In this document: one piece after another, positions 9,018-17,997 of the stretch
Numbering within the stretch: the stretch's first letter is position 1
Layout of the letters: each line of letters starts with the position of its first letter
Source of the DNA: Nostoc sp. UCD121
GTDB lineage: Bacteria > Cyanobacteriota > Cyanobacteriia > Cyanobacteriales > Nostocaceae
Length of the DNA stretch: 49,673 nucleotides
Assembly: GCF_014222285.1 (NCBI RefSeq)
Contig: NZ_JACKZS010000034.1
Span: 1 to 49,673, forward strand
Direction of reading: 5' to 3'
Position numbers and translations under genes: made by a program
Notes under the pieces: generated by a model
Told to the model about the DNA's origin: nothing
Databases searched by the model: none
The model's input: the letters and a program-made list of their open reading frames with translations, nothing else

Positions 9018-10259
9018 TTAACAACCACGAAGCCGAGTTTTTTCGTAATAAAGACGAAGTAGCTGTGGCTCTTTTACAGGCTGAGGAAGTTTATGAACTG
9101 TCACTACAGGATTAAGGATTTCTGACTCTGATATTCCGAAAATAGTCAGTACACCTTGCTGTGGCATAGTGAGTAAACTTTTAGCCACTTGGAGCATACA
9201 AATATCAGCATTATTAAAGGATTTTCGGCAGGTAATCATATCCTGAATTTGATGAATTAGTGCCAGTCCTGCAAACTGGATAACGCGCACAATAAAGTCA
9301 CTGCGGTATTCCAAAATCATTGGGAAAGCATTTAGATAACCCCTAATCAGGGCAATAATTGAAGGTTGCAAACTCTCCAACGGTGTCAAAGCCAGATTTA
9401 GAGATTCTTGTAACTCTATAGTGGGATCTACGACGAGGCTATTTAGCCAAATTCCTAAATAGCTTGCTAGTAAAGTTCCTAAATCAAAAGCTGGATCTCC
9501 CCAAGCACAAGCTTCCCAATTAATTAGTCTTACTAGGCAATTGTCTAGTTTCTCCCACCTGGAATGAACCAAAATGTTGTTCAATTTCAGGTCGTTGTGA
9601 GTCAAGCAGCAGGGATTCCAGTTGTATGCCAAATCTGCGATCGCAGATTCCAAACTCTCCGATTGCTGGTAAAGTAGATAAAATTTCAGCGCATCCGTGG
9701 GAACCGTCCCAAAAATCTCCGGCCCAATTGACTCTACCCCTTGCGCCGGATTGTAAAAGCCATAGCGAAACTCTCCTTGGGGAGCAGTTGCCATAAAATC
9801 CTTATATTCTCGGCGGTTGTAGGTTGCGCGATGGAGTCCTGCTAAAGTAGTGCCGATCGCAGTGGCAATTTCTTGTGGACAAATCTCATTGTTGTGGTAT
9901 AGTATCGCAAGTTCCCGGTATTCACTTAAGTAGTTACGGACAAGAATAGAATTTTCTTCGTCAAAATGGACTACCAAGGGTGCGATCGCGGAAATATTGC
10001 CGAGAACTGGAAACTGCTGGAGCAACTGATGAAATAGCCACTCCTGAAACAATTCATGAGGAGCGCCGTCATTGTTTTTAACGTTACGTTCTTGTTTAAC
10101 GAGCAGTTTACGATTATCTGCTAGAGTCACGAGTAAATCGGAATTGTTCTTACTACTTCCTGGCAACTCAGATTTATCTGATGCGTCATCTTCTGAGCTA
10201 CACAGCCCCGCTTCTTGCAGATACTGGATAACGTTATGAGAAGACAGTGATAATACCAT
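9018..10259 (-). CDS. APH-family phosphotransferase, HopA1 partner
   Basis: A 413-residue kinase-fold protein of the aminoglycoside phosphotransferase (APH) family. The catalytic loop is intact as CLTHNDLKLNNILV (HxD....N). The following metal segment reads RLINWEACAWGDPAFDLGT, where the family norm is ID(W/F)E, so the metal-binding Asp appears to be Asn here (AAT codon). The N-terminal lobe has LLVKQER, a candidate ATP-binding Lys. In thioamitide and class V lanthipeptide pathways a kinase of this fold (TvaC, LxmK) phosphorylates Ser/Thr of a precursor for the HopA1-like lyase. Here the HopA1-like gene follows 87 bases downstream, which suggests the same pairing. The Asn may lower or abolish activity. 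Confidence 0.75.
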   Translation of the reverse strand: MVLSLSSHNVIQYLQEAGLCSSEDDASDKSELPGSSKNNSDLLVTLADNRKLLVKQERNVKNNDGAPHELFQEWLFHQLLQQFPVLGNISAIAPLVVHFDEENSILVRNYLSEYRELAILYHNNEICPQEIATAIGTTLAGLHRATYNRREYKDFMATAPQGEFRYGFYNPAQGVESIGPEIFGTVPTDALKFYLLYQQSESLESAIADLAYNWNPCCLTHNDLKLNNILVHSRWEKLDNCLVRLINWEACAWGDPAFDLGTLLASYLGIWLNSLVVDPTIELQESLNLALTPLESLQPSIIALIRGYLNAFPMILEYRSDFIVRVIQFAGLALIHQIQDMITCRKSFNNADICMLQVAKSLLTMPQQGVLTIFGISESEILNPVVTVHKLPQPVKEPQLLRLYYEKTRLRGC

Positions 10260-10959
10260 GTATTATTTCCTACTTCATTAAATTACTTAAACTTATCTGT
10301 GTCGGTATTTGCTTGTACTTAGCAGTTGTCGGTAGATAGTGAATAACAATAAAGATTTGTACAATCTACTAATATCCCATCTTTCCAATAAAAACCTGCC
10401 AAAATGGTACAAATTCCTTTACGATTGCTTTAAAATTCACTCCTAGATACGGTGACATCTTTACACTTTATCAGCATAGTTACTTAGATACATCTAGAGC
10501 AAGTTTTGTTGTAAAGCCTTTTGATGTAGCAGCATCTCCAGCAAAAAACTGATTGGCGGCAGATGTTATTTGGTGTTCAGTAGTCATCCTGAAGGCGGCG
10601 AAGAATTTCAGTAATCCTCCGCAGCAGGAAGCATGACATTCAACGCTATTATTTTTATTTATCATCCCAAAGCCAAAAAAACCGGAATTTTTAGGCCATT
10701 AGTAATTATTTTCTTCTTGAATTTTCAGAATTGAGGTCTGGAAGCCTTATTATTAGGTCATTTGTCTTACTTACGTATTGTAAATGGCTATAGGCGATCG
10801 CACATAACGGTTACATGAGTGCATCTTATGGAAATGTAGTTTTGTCAAGTATGTTGAGCGAAAAAAGACCTCTCCTTGGTTTTACTATGTAAAACCATCC
10901 CTCTCCGAGTCGGAAAGGGAAAAAGGTGAAGGAAAATTCAAGGTTGGGTTTTTGTAATT
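10260..10959. other. Long intergenic region with dispersed repeats
   Basis: There is no convincing gene in these 700 bases. A 61-codon minus-strand frame (10480-10665) exists, but its Cys-containing part comes from a dispersed repeat (TGTCATGCTTCC..CTTCAGGATGAC). Near 10878-10896 a GGTTTTAC..GTAAAACC palindrome leads into an intergenic repeat. The promoter of the phosphotransferase gene should lie just above 10259. Confidence 0.5.
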
Positions 10960-11292
10960 TCAATCAGCAGAATTAGCTGAAATAGAACTTAGTTGATATT
11001 GTGGAATGGGCTGTTTTGTAATTAAAGCATAAATAACATCTGGGTCTAAGTCGGCTCATGGTTGCCATTGAATTGTTCCGTATTCAGGGTTGACGCACAC
11101 TGTAGCAAAGTATTCTTTATCTTGCAGAGGCGCAAATACACCTGTAAATTTAACGATTTTACTAATATCAATTACTCCTTCAACGTCATCTTCAAAGCGG
11201 ATGTGAAGCTGATAGTTTTCTTTTGGTTGAACTGCAATGATATCTTTGAGCATCGTGATGATAATTCCGAAAAAACGGCTAATTTCTGGCAT
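10960..11292 (-). pseudogene. Collapsed DUF4160/DUF2442 pair with nonsense codon
   Basis: The frame opens with MPEISRFFGIIITM, a typical start of DUF4160 proteins, and runs directly into MLKDIIAVQPKENYQL (ATG at 11253), a typical DUF2442 start. The two are normally separate adjacent genes, so most of DUF4160 has been deleted. The DUF2442 part runs to GTIQWQP and hits TGA at 11056-11058. Beyond it, still in frame, the sequence continues ADLDPDVLYALITKQPIPQ and ends at TGA 10960. Family members read W-P-N-G-A-D-L-D here, so the TGA probably replaces GGA (Gly). Such pairs are often described as toxin-antitoxin-like; their function is unclear. It lies directly downstream of the WYL gene, which is also broken. 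Confidence 0.65.
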
Positions 11293-11296
11293 TCTT

Positions 11297-12082
11297 TCAT
11301 TCCCTGGTTTCGATATCGTATAACTGGCAAAGGGTGAGGAGTTTTTGTTTGAGGCGATCGCGCAGACTCTCTGGTGATACAATCACGCAATCTTCCCAAT
11401 AAGGTGATACTTATCGAATCACCCAGAAAGGATTAGCTACTCGCCGCACCACCTGACGCACATCATTAATCATGTCATCCTCAATATCATCTTTTTTGGG
11501 TTGATAGGCTTTAGCTAGCCAACCCCGGAAGTGTAATTGCACTTTTATGTAATCAAGTTCACCCCGCCAATCTCCACTTGTAGGTACAACAGACTTAATT
11601 CGCTCAAAGCTTAAGCAACGATTGTGCCAAAGTTCGCGTAATTCTGGGATATCGTTTTCTACGTCTGCTGTCTCTTCGCACCAAATCATGAGGTAAAAGC
11701 GTTTATCAAAAAAGCGCACCTCAGCATGACGGACTTTATAATCTAGCTCATGACCTTGAGAGTTTTGATATAGCAGATAGAAAGGGTGTTTTGCTTTAAT
11801 AAGTTCTTCTATCCTACTTCGCCACTCTTGGATAGGTTGACTAAGTTTTTTCATCAACAATTGACGAAGAGGTGCTTCGAGATTGCCACGTTCTAGCAAA
11901 AGTGCAAGTACAGTTTGCGCTTCTCCTATATGACCTGCATCGTTTAAGGCTTTAATCGCCTGCTGTAAGGCGTTAAGTTGGTTAGAGTCAAGTGTAAAGG
12001 GCTTTCCGACCTCTACAGATTGTTGTGCGATCGCCACTATTAAGCCCGATGGGCGAAGCTGTAACCTTTTTAGAATAAGCAT
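11297..12082 (-). pseudogene. WYL-domain CRISPR I-D regulator, truncated and interrupted
   Basis: The core (SGLIVAIAQQSVEVGKPF, then RSRIEELIKAKHPFYLLYQN, RFYLMIWCEETADVEN and VQLHFRGWLAKAYQP) matches the WYL-type regulators found beside cyanobacterial I-D systems. A known relative, sll7009, represses CRISPR1 in Synechocystis. Remembered relatives have about 40 more N-terminal residues (helical DNA-binding part); here the similarity starts only at about residue 11 after MLILKRLQLRP. The first stop is TAA at 11411-11413 after NPFWVIR. The frame then continues for 37 sense codons with family-like sequence (DCVIVSPESLRDRLKQ) to TGA at 11297. A Glu codon GAA probably became TAA. It is divergent from cas10d, and the shared promoter region is missing. 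Confidence 0.75.
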
Positions 12083-12113
12083 CTCCGAAGATAAAGGCTA
12101 TATTACAGCCCTA

Positions 12114-14114
12114 TTGCTGGGTGCTTGCGAAGAGGTTTTACAAAAGTATGGGTTAAATCCTTTAGCAATTTTCCCTGATGGCGAACTTTTTGAAGGGGAA
12201 GCTTTAGCAAATGTAGATTTTACAAAAGAAATAGCTGCTGTTTGGCAAAGTAAAATTGACCAAGTTTTTGGAAATAATATCGAAAGACTTGTCAGACCTA
12301 CGAAGGATGGTATTAAAGTTAGTTATCAAGCAATCCAACAAAATATTGAGGAAGTATTGGTAAATGTTGAGGCTCTTTTAGAAAGGAAAAAAGCTGGATA
12401 TAAATCAGACAAGATTGCTAAAGATGTAACTAAGTGGGGTGAAGCGGCTGGTGCAGATGCACTAATAAAAGCGGCTGAACTTCAGCTATTACCTGTAAGC
12501 AGTGCAGAAGAATTTGCTATATCTGAAGGTTTGAAGGCAGCTTATCTTAGTTATAGAGAAGCCGGATTAAGTCCTAAAGAAGTTTGGGATAAAATCGCTC
12601 ATCATGCGGGTATATCCGAACTTCAGCGTACTGCAATTGAGCCATTTAATGGTCAATATGGGCGACCTTTATTTGCTGCTAAGGCTGCTGTTAAAGGAAT
12701 TGAGGGTATTAAAGAAGCTCTACAAGAATCTTTCCAACTAAGAAAAGAAAGTACACAAACATCTGAAGAAACAGAAGTATCTGAAGAAATGATTGTAGCC
12801 GTTAGCCGAATGGTAAATTTACCTTTTGCTATTCGGCTAAATGGAGCCGATGATTTAAATGCTTATGTAGAAGCAAATCCCAGACAAAGATGCTCTTTAG
12901 GCTCTACTTCTACTGATATAGATGAGCTAATTTCAGATAATATGCCTCCTGGTACAAAAGTACAAGCTTTTTCTAATCGCTTACCGGGTGGTATCAGTGC
13001 TGAACCGAAAAGACAAGCAGATTCAATTGCAGCTTTAGCTTACCAATTAATGGCAGTTGGGGCAAACTTTCCTGCTGTTAAAAAACAAGACCCGCTTTAT
13101 TTGCACTTAGCATTACCTAAAGGTTCTGCTCCAGAACTTTTGAGAATTTGGCGTGGACTTTTAGAACAACTTGCAGCGATAAATGGTGAAGGTGGTACTG
13201 TCACTATTGATGAGTTGAAATTATATAGAGATAATGAGGTTGAATTTAAAGCTAACAAGGTAGTTGGTTTAGCTTTGCCAAAGCGTCCTGATTTTGTTCA
13301 TACATCTGTCATTATTCCTTTACTTTGGGGAGATGTTAATAATTCTTTAGCTTTACTAAAATCACTGAGGCTTGCTTTAGAAATTTCCTTGTCTTTAGAT
13401 ATTGGCTTTCCTTTTACCTTGAGTAGCAATCTAGAAGTTGAGTTATCTAGTGATGTTTACGGACGAATAGAGGGAATTCCTTCTGCACTGCAAACTTTAT
13501 TGGGAAATGGACAATATCAGCAACGCCAAGATGCAGAAAAAATTCTTGAGCGGCTACGTTGCATTGGCAAACTAGCAACATCTGTTGCAAGTATTCAGAA
13601 AGCTGATGATTGTTTGTATGATTTGGCTCGTGCTTGTGTCAGACCAATTGAACTTTATTATGTCTTGCTACGTTGGACTCTGCGAGAACAAGACGAACCA
13701 AACTTGAGTATCATTTGGAGTCGCATTTGTGAGCCGTTAAATACTTTACTGGAGAGCTTTATGCCAGATGAAAATTCGTTATTAACTAAGTATCTCAAAG
13801 AAGCTGCTCAAGTTGCAGCAGAGGGAAAAATTTGGGGAAGTTCTTTTAAACGAACTGCTCAAGCAGAACCGTTTACAGCTTTTATTGCTGCTATTCGTTC
13901 TCAAAAGCCTTATTTGGGTTTAGATGTAATTTTTGCCGCTTTAGTACAGCAATATCATACTCGCTTAGACCGTATCCGTGAGCATGGCGTAGGTGCAACA
14001 AAGTATGAACAAATCAAGCGTTATTACGAGCTATTACGAAAACTTTATGAGGAGGTTTATTCAGCACGTCCTGAAAAGTTTTTATCTGACCAAAAAACTT
14101 TAGAAGCTGCTTAA
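12114..14114 (+). pseudogene. cas10d: Cas10d (Csc3) lacking its N-terminal HD region
   Basis: This is the large subunit of the type I-D effector. In full-length Cas10d (about 950-1000 residues) an N-terminal HD domain supplies target-DNA cleavage. Here only about 670 residues remain, from GACEEVLQKYGLNPLAIFPDG onward. Family-like sequence in the same frame begins at about 12084 (EDKGYITALL), two bases past the divergent WYL start codon, so the 5' end is deleted. The first start codon in the retained frame is TTG at 12114, without a Shine-Dalgarno. Kept parts include QRCSLGST, KVQAFSNRLPGG, the SRLALEISLSLDIGFP-like region and helical C-terminal segments. The C-terminus, ending TLEAA, may also be short because the csc2 deletion begins here. 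No promoter is visible upstream. Confidence 0.8.
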
Positions 14115-14188
14115 GAGCGCATGAGCTTTTATACACTAACCCTAAAGATGGCTCTCTTTGTTCTTTAAATACTAATGCACCTTGTGAA

Positions 14189-14884
14189 ATGTGTGTAGAT
14201 TGTTTCCTCTACGGCTTCGCGGCTGGTGGGGGTGGCGCTCAAAAAAGTCGGATTTGGACTGAAGATGCTTTTAGTATTTTACCTGCTAGTGATGTTGTAG
14301 GCGATCGCACCATAAACGCCATCTACGAAACTGGTACAATGCGCGATGAAAAAGGTAACGCCTCAACAGCTTTAAATACTAGCGAATACATCAAACCAGG
14401 CGTGCATTTTTTGGATGTCGTCACCCTAAAAGATGTAACGGCTGATGAACTGCGCTATATCATTGGTAACATTCTTTTCACAAGTCGTTACGGTGCGGTT
14501 TCCAGTCGTGTTGGACGCATGGAAAACGAGATATTAGGTGTATTTGGTAGTATTACCGAACTTCCTAGTTCTCTGGAACTTGTACAAGCTACTTATGATG
14601 TCTTAGGTAAGCCTTTAGAACACCCTTTGAATATTAATCAATTAATTACAGCCAGTAAACAAGTAATTGCTAATTGGAAAAATAAGAGAGGGGTTTCTGT
14701 GCAGCTATCTGAAGAAGAATTAGCAAATTTAGTGACTGATGTAGAAACTAATTGGTCAGAAGCTGAACGTGATAATTTTCTCAAGCGTTTAACGCAATCC
14801 TATGAATCGTTCCGTCAGGTTGCACCTGAAAAGAAAAAGGCTAAGGCGAAAGGCAAAAATACACCAGTTGAAGTAGAGATTTAG
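14189..14884 (+). pseudogene. csc2: Csc2 (Cas7d) with N-terminus deleted
   Basis: Csc2 is the backbone subunit that coats crRNA in the I-D effector and is usually about 340 residues. The ATG at 14189 gives 231 residues starting MCVDCFLYGFAAGGGGAQKSR. The frame upstream is open and family-like back to about 14128 (LYTNPKDGSL..LNTNAPCE), which shows the true protein began earlier. About 90-100 N-terminal codons are missing, and cas10d ends only 13 bases before the recognisable part. No ribosome binding site precedes 14189. The C-terminal half, with the glycine-rich loop and FLDVVTLKDVTADELRYI, looks intact, and csc1 follows after 3 bases. The loss should remove part of the RNA-binding core, so activity is doubtful. 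Confidence 0.75.
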
Positions 14885-14887
14885 GTT

Positions 14888-15646
14888 ATGTCAACAATTC
14901 CTTTTCAGCAGGCAAAACTTGTTGAATTATACTGTCTTGAACCAGTCTTTTTTGCCTCTAGGGAGTTGTCTGATACCTATTACACTGAGGGGGTAATTGG
15001 GAATTATGCTCTTACCTATGCTTTAGGTAAGGTAAATTCCCCCTATCGCCTCCAAGGTCAGGCTACCGGACGACCAACCTACAAAGAAGATTTCCAACCC
15101 ATAGCGCAGGATTTTTATATATTACCAGCTTCACCAGTAGGTAGAGTTACATTCAGATTTGAACGTTTCAATGCTCTTTCTGATTCTTACTGGTATGCAA
15201 TGACTAATAACCGTGTTGCTACGGCGCGGGAAGATTTACCATTACAACGTCAAGGGAAAAAACCAAGTTCATTTAGACCAAGTAATTTTCCGCAAACTGG
15301 AAGACTGCGGATGATTGAACGCAGAAATAAATTTCAAACTTTGGTATTTGGAAATTACCAATTACCAAATTATATTCGCCTTGGTAAATTCATGAGTAAA
15401 GTCAAGGTTAATGTGCTTAATGAATTTGCTGTAACTTTATTACCAGAAGCTGAATATCAAAGTCAACATTATCTAAATGCTGCTGATTTACCACAGCAAA
15501 TAGAGGCTTTAGCATTCGATTTAATTTCTATTCCTCCTGCACCCATCATTAAAAATCTTCGTTTTCGGGGTGCTGCTTGGCAAGTTGGAGAAATGGTTGT
15601 ACCAGCAGGGTTACATTTTTGCGGTAGAGAAAGTAACAATGAGTAA
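14888..15646 (+). CDS. csc1: Csc1 (Cas5d), type I-D effector subunit
   Basis: A 252-residue protein matching Csc1/Cas5 of type I-D, which caps the 5' handle of crRNA in the effector. Recognisable stretches are LYCLEPVFFASRELSDTYYTEG at the start, IGNYALTYALGKVNSPYR, and GRLRMIERRNKFQTLVFGNY. The length is normal and there are no internal stops. The start ATG follows the csc2 stop by 3 bases, and the end overlaps the cas3' start by 8 bases, so the three genes were cotranscribed and translationally linked. This gene appears undamaged although both upstream partners are truncated. Confidence 0.88.
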   Translation: MSTIPFQQAKLVELYCLEPVFFASRELSDTYYTEGVIGNYALTYALGKVNSPYRLQGQATGRPTYKEDFQPIAQDFYILPASPVGRVTFRFERFNALSDSYWYAMTNNRVATAREDLPLQRQGKKPSSFRPSNFPQTGRLRMIERRNKFQTLVFGNYQLPNYIRLGKFMSKVKVNVLNEFAVTLLPEAEYQSQHYLNAADLPQQIEALAFDLISIPPAPIIKNLRFRGAAWQVGEMVVPAGLHFCGRESNNE

Positions 15647-17918
15647 TCAAAGATTAGTTATCAGATTAGAACCGCGCAGTATTTCAGCTTGTGCATCTTT
15701 GCCAGATAAACTCTCTTTTATGGGGAATGCACTTCAGCATCAAGTTGATGTATTTGAACAATCTAAGGATGCAGATATTATCCTTGATTTAGCACCAACT
15801 GGCACAGGTAAAACTAACGCAGGACTAACAGTATTAAAACATCAGCCAAATAAAAGTGCTGTTTACATTGCTCCAACGAATGCTTTAATTGAACAGCAAA
15901 CAGAAGCCGCAAAAAAGTTTGTTAAGGAGGCTAAATTACCTCATATCGTCAAATCAGCTTCTGCTAAAGATATTAAAAGCTGGTCTAACGATAAAGTTGG
16001 CAGTCGTTCAGGAGAGAAGCTGTATAATGTATTACGGAATCCAGCTACAGTCTTTCCTGATGTTGGGGCTAATACACCCATCATTTTAGTCACAAATCCT
16101 GATATCTTTTACTATGCAACTTTCTTTGCATATAACAACCTAGATAGAGGTAATATTGCCAGTAGTTTTTACACCAAATTTTCGACAGTCATTTTTGATG
16201 AATTTCACCTCTACGATGCTAAACAGCTAGTAGGAATGTTGTTTTATCTCGCTTATTCTCAGGTTTTTCGCTTTTTTGAGAACGGACGCAAAGTAGTATT
16301 GCTGACAGCAACACCAGAACCAGCTTGTGAATTAGCATTGCAGAATTTAAAACAAGCTGGTGTAAAAATAGCAAGAATTGATGGAGAAGCAAGTAATACT
16401 AATCTTTTACCCTCACAAACAGCAGTTAATCTAGAATTAAGACCAAAACCAGAAAGCAAGGAAGAGTGGTTAGCAGAGTTAGCAGCAGAAGTTGTCCAAC
16501 GTTTTCGAGAAAGACCTGATGAAAATGGCGCTGTAATTCTTGACTCTCTTGATAATATTAATCGTCTATCAGATTTACTGCGACAGCAAGGACTTAGTGA
16601 TTATATAGGACGTATAACTGGCCCTGCACCCAAAAAGGATAGACAAAGGGCTATGCAGTGTCAAATAATTTTGGCTACTAGCACTGTAGATGTAGGATTT
16701 AACTTTGAAAGGCATCCTGAACCAAAACGGCAAAATTTAGATTGGTTGATTTTTTCAGCACGCGATCGCGCCGCATTTTGGCAGAGAATTGGTAGAGTAG
16801 GGCGTGTTTTAGGTAAATCTGAAACTAATATTGATTCAGAAGCTATTGCTTACTTACCTGCTAACGCCTGGGAAGAAGGTTTAACCTCTCTAGATACTAA
16901 TGGGGGACGTACAGCGCTAAAAGACGTACTTGAGACACTTCCCTGTTTAGATAAACCTTTTTTAAAAGCTTACTGGCGTTCAGAAGCATTTCTAGAAATT
17001 GCCCGTCCCTTGTTGGAATTGGAAGAAATGCTTGAAGGTTTAGCTGAGGAAAAATTGATTTTGGAGTTATTCAATACTCTCAAATCAATTTTTGAAGGAA
17101 ACAGAACTTGGGATGATTATCGCTATAGAATGAAACTCTTACGAGGCGCTGAAACTATTGCGAAAAAAACTCCCAAAGAAATCAAAAAAGATTGGAAGTA
17201 TATCAAAGGTGGTCAAGCATTTGTTAAAAATTTTATCAAAGCTAAATTTTCTGAAGATTGGGATGACTTACAAGCTGGACGTACAACTTTAGAAGAATAC
17301 GTAGATTTATTTCAAAAAGATGAAGATGCACTAGCTGAGTTAAAAGAATTTGCTGAAGTTTTTAGTACAAACTATGCACCTTTATTTAGTTTTCGCTCTA
17401 GTCTGTTTGAAAGTCTATCCATTCGTGACCCTCATGGTTTTATTCTAGATGAATCGGAGGAAACAAGACTAGATCCTTTTCACCTATTACGCTATTACGA
17501 ATTTGTCCAAAATGGTGATTATATTGAAGTCACCAGTCGTGCTACTGAAACTTATCAATTGAGTTTTCGCTTGCGTTATACTGATAACTGGCAAGAATTT
17601 ATTAGTACAGAACTGAACAAGCTAACAGCTTTTAAAAATTGTCAAATTATCCGCAGTGCTGGAGGAGCAATACGACCCACACCTCTAATACAAGCTTTGA
17701 CTAAACATCTTTTACCAGGAGTAATTATTTGCCCAAGAACAAATGCTGCTGTTATTTTTCAATTAAACAAACAAGGAATTATTTCTTATCCAATAATCAT
17801 TGATTGTAATGATATGGAGAAAGAATATAGATTTTTTACAGGCTTGTCAGGAATTTTAACAATGGCCATGAAGTTTAAACAGCTACGTCTTCCAGATGAT
17901 GAAGTTTTTATTGTGTGA
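15639..17918 (+). CDS. cas3: Cas3' helicase of type I-D CRISPR-Cas
   Basis: A 759-residue superfamily-2 helicase without an HD nuclease domain, as expected for type I-D. Walker A is PTGTGKT at residues 53-59. The DEAH-type box is DEFH at about 187-190. Motif III is LLTATPEPA, and motifs V/VI are STVDVGFNFE and RIGRVGRVLG. I chose ATG 15639 (MSNQRLVIRL) because it overlaps the csc1 stop by 8 bases; the longer upstream frame is csc1 sequence. In I-D systems this helicase unwinds DNA while Cas10d cuts. With the Cas10d HD region gone, the locus encodes no visible interference nuclease. The frame itself looks intact. Confidence 0.88.
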   Translation: MSNQRLVIRLEPRSISACASLPDKLSFMGNALQHQVDVFEQSKDADIILDLAPTGTGKTNAGLTVLKHQPNKSAVYIAPTNALIEQQTEAAKKFVKEAKLPHIVKSASAKDIKSWSNDKVGSRSGEKLYNVLRNPATVFPDVGANTPIILVTNPDIFYYATFFAYNNLDRGNIASSFYTKFSTVIFDEFHLYDAKQLVGMLFYLAYSQVFRFFENGRKVVLLTATPEPACELALQNLKQAGVKIARIDGEASNTNLLPSQTAVNLELRPKPESKEEWLAELAAEVVQRFRERPDENGAVILDSLDNINRLSDLLRQQGLSDYIGRITGPAPKKDRQRAMQCQIILATSTVDVGFNFERHPEPKRQNLDWLIFSARDRAAFWQRIGRVGRVLGKSETNIDSEAIAYLPANAWEEGLTSLDTNGGRTALKDVLETLPCLDKPFLKAYWRSEAFLEIARPLLELEEMLEGLAEEKLILELFNTLKSIFEGNRTWDDYRYRMKLLRGAETIAKKTPKEIKKDWKYIKGGQAFVKNFIKAKFSEDWDDLQAGRTTLEEYVDLFQKDEDALAELKEFAEVFSTNYAPLFSFRSSLFESLSIRDPHGFILDESEETRLDPFHLLRYYEFVQNGDYIEVTSRATETYQLSFRLRYTDNWQEFISTELNKLTAFKNCQIIRSAGGAIRPTPLIQALTKHLLPGVIICPRTNAAVIFQLNKQGIISYPIIIDCNDMEKEYRFFTGLSGILTMAMKFKQLRLPDDEVFIV

Positions 17919-17928
17919 TAAGTAATTA

Positions 17929-17955
17929 AATTCTCACACCATTGGTGCGAGAATT
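17929..17955. terminator. Stem-loop between cas3' and the oxygenase gene
   Basis: AATTCTCACACC (17929-17940) and GGTGCGAGAATT (17944-17955) form a 12-position stem with one A-C mismatch and an ATT loop. No T-run follows, so it may be a weak terminator, an RNA-processing site or mRNA stabiliser. It lies in the 79-base gap after cas3'. Confidence 0.45.
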
Positions 17956-17997
17956 TGTAGAACATCGATTTATAAGTATATTTTTCTCACATCCCTA

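Noticed and set aside
10480..10665. 61-codon minus-strand frame as a RiPP precursor for the kinase/HopA1 pair
   Set aside because: Its Cys-containing half comes from a dispersed intergenic repeat, it has no convincing ribosome site, and there is no leader/core layout.
15570..15638. Upstream start for cas3'
   Set aside because: Those codons are the csc1 3' end in another frame; ATG 15639 gives the family start and the normal 8-base overlap.
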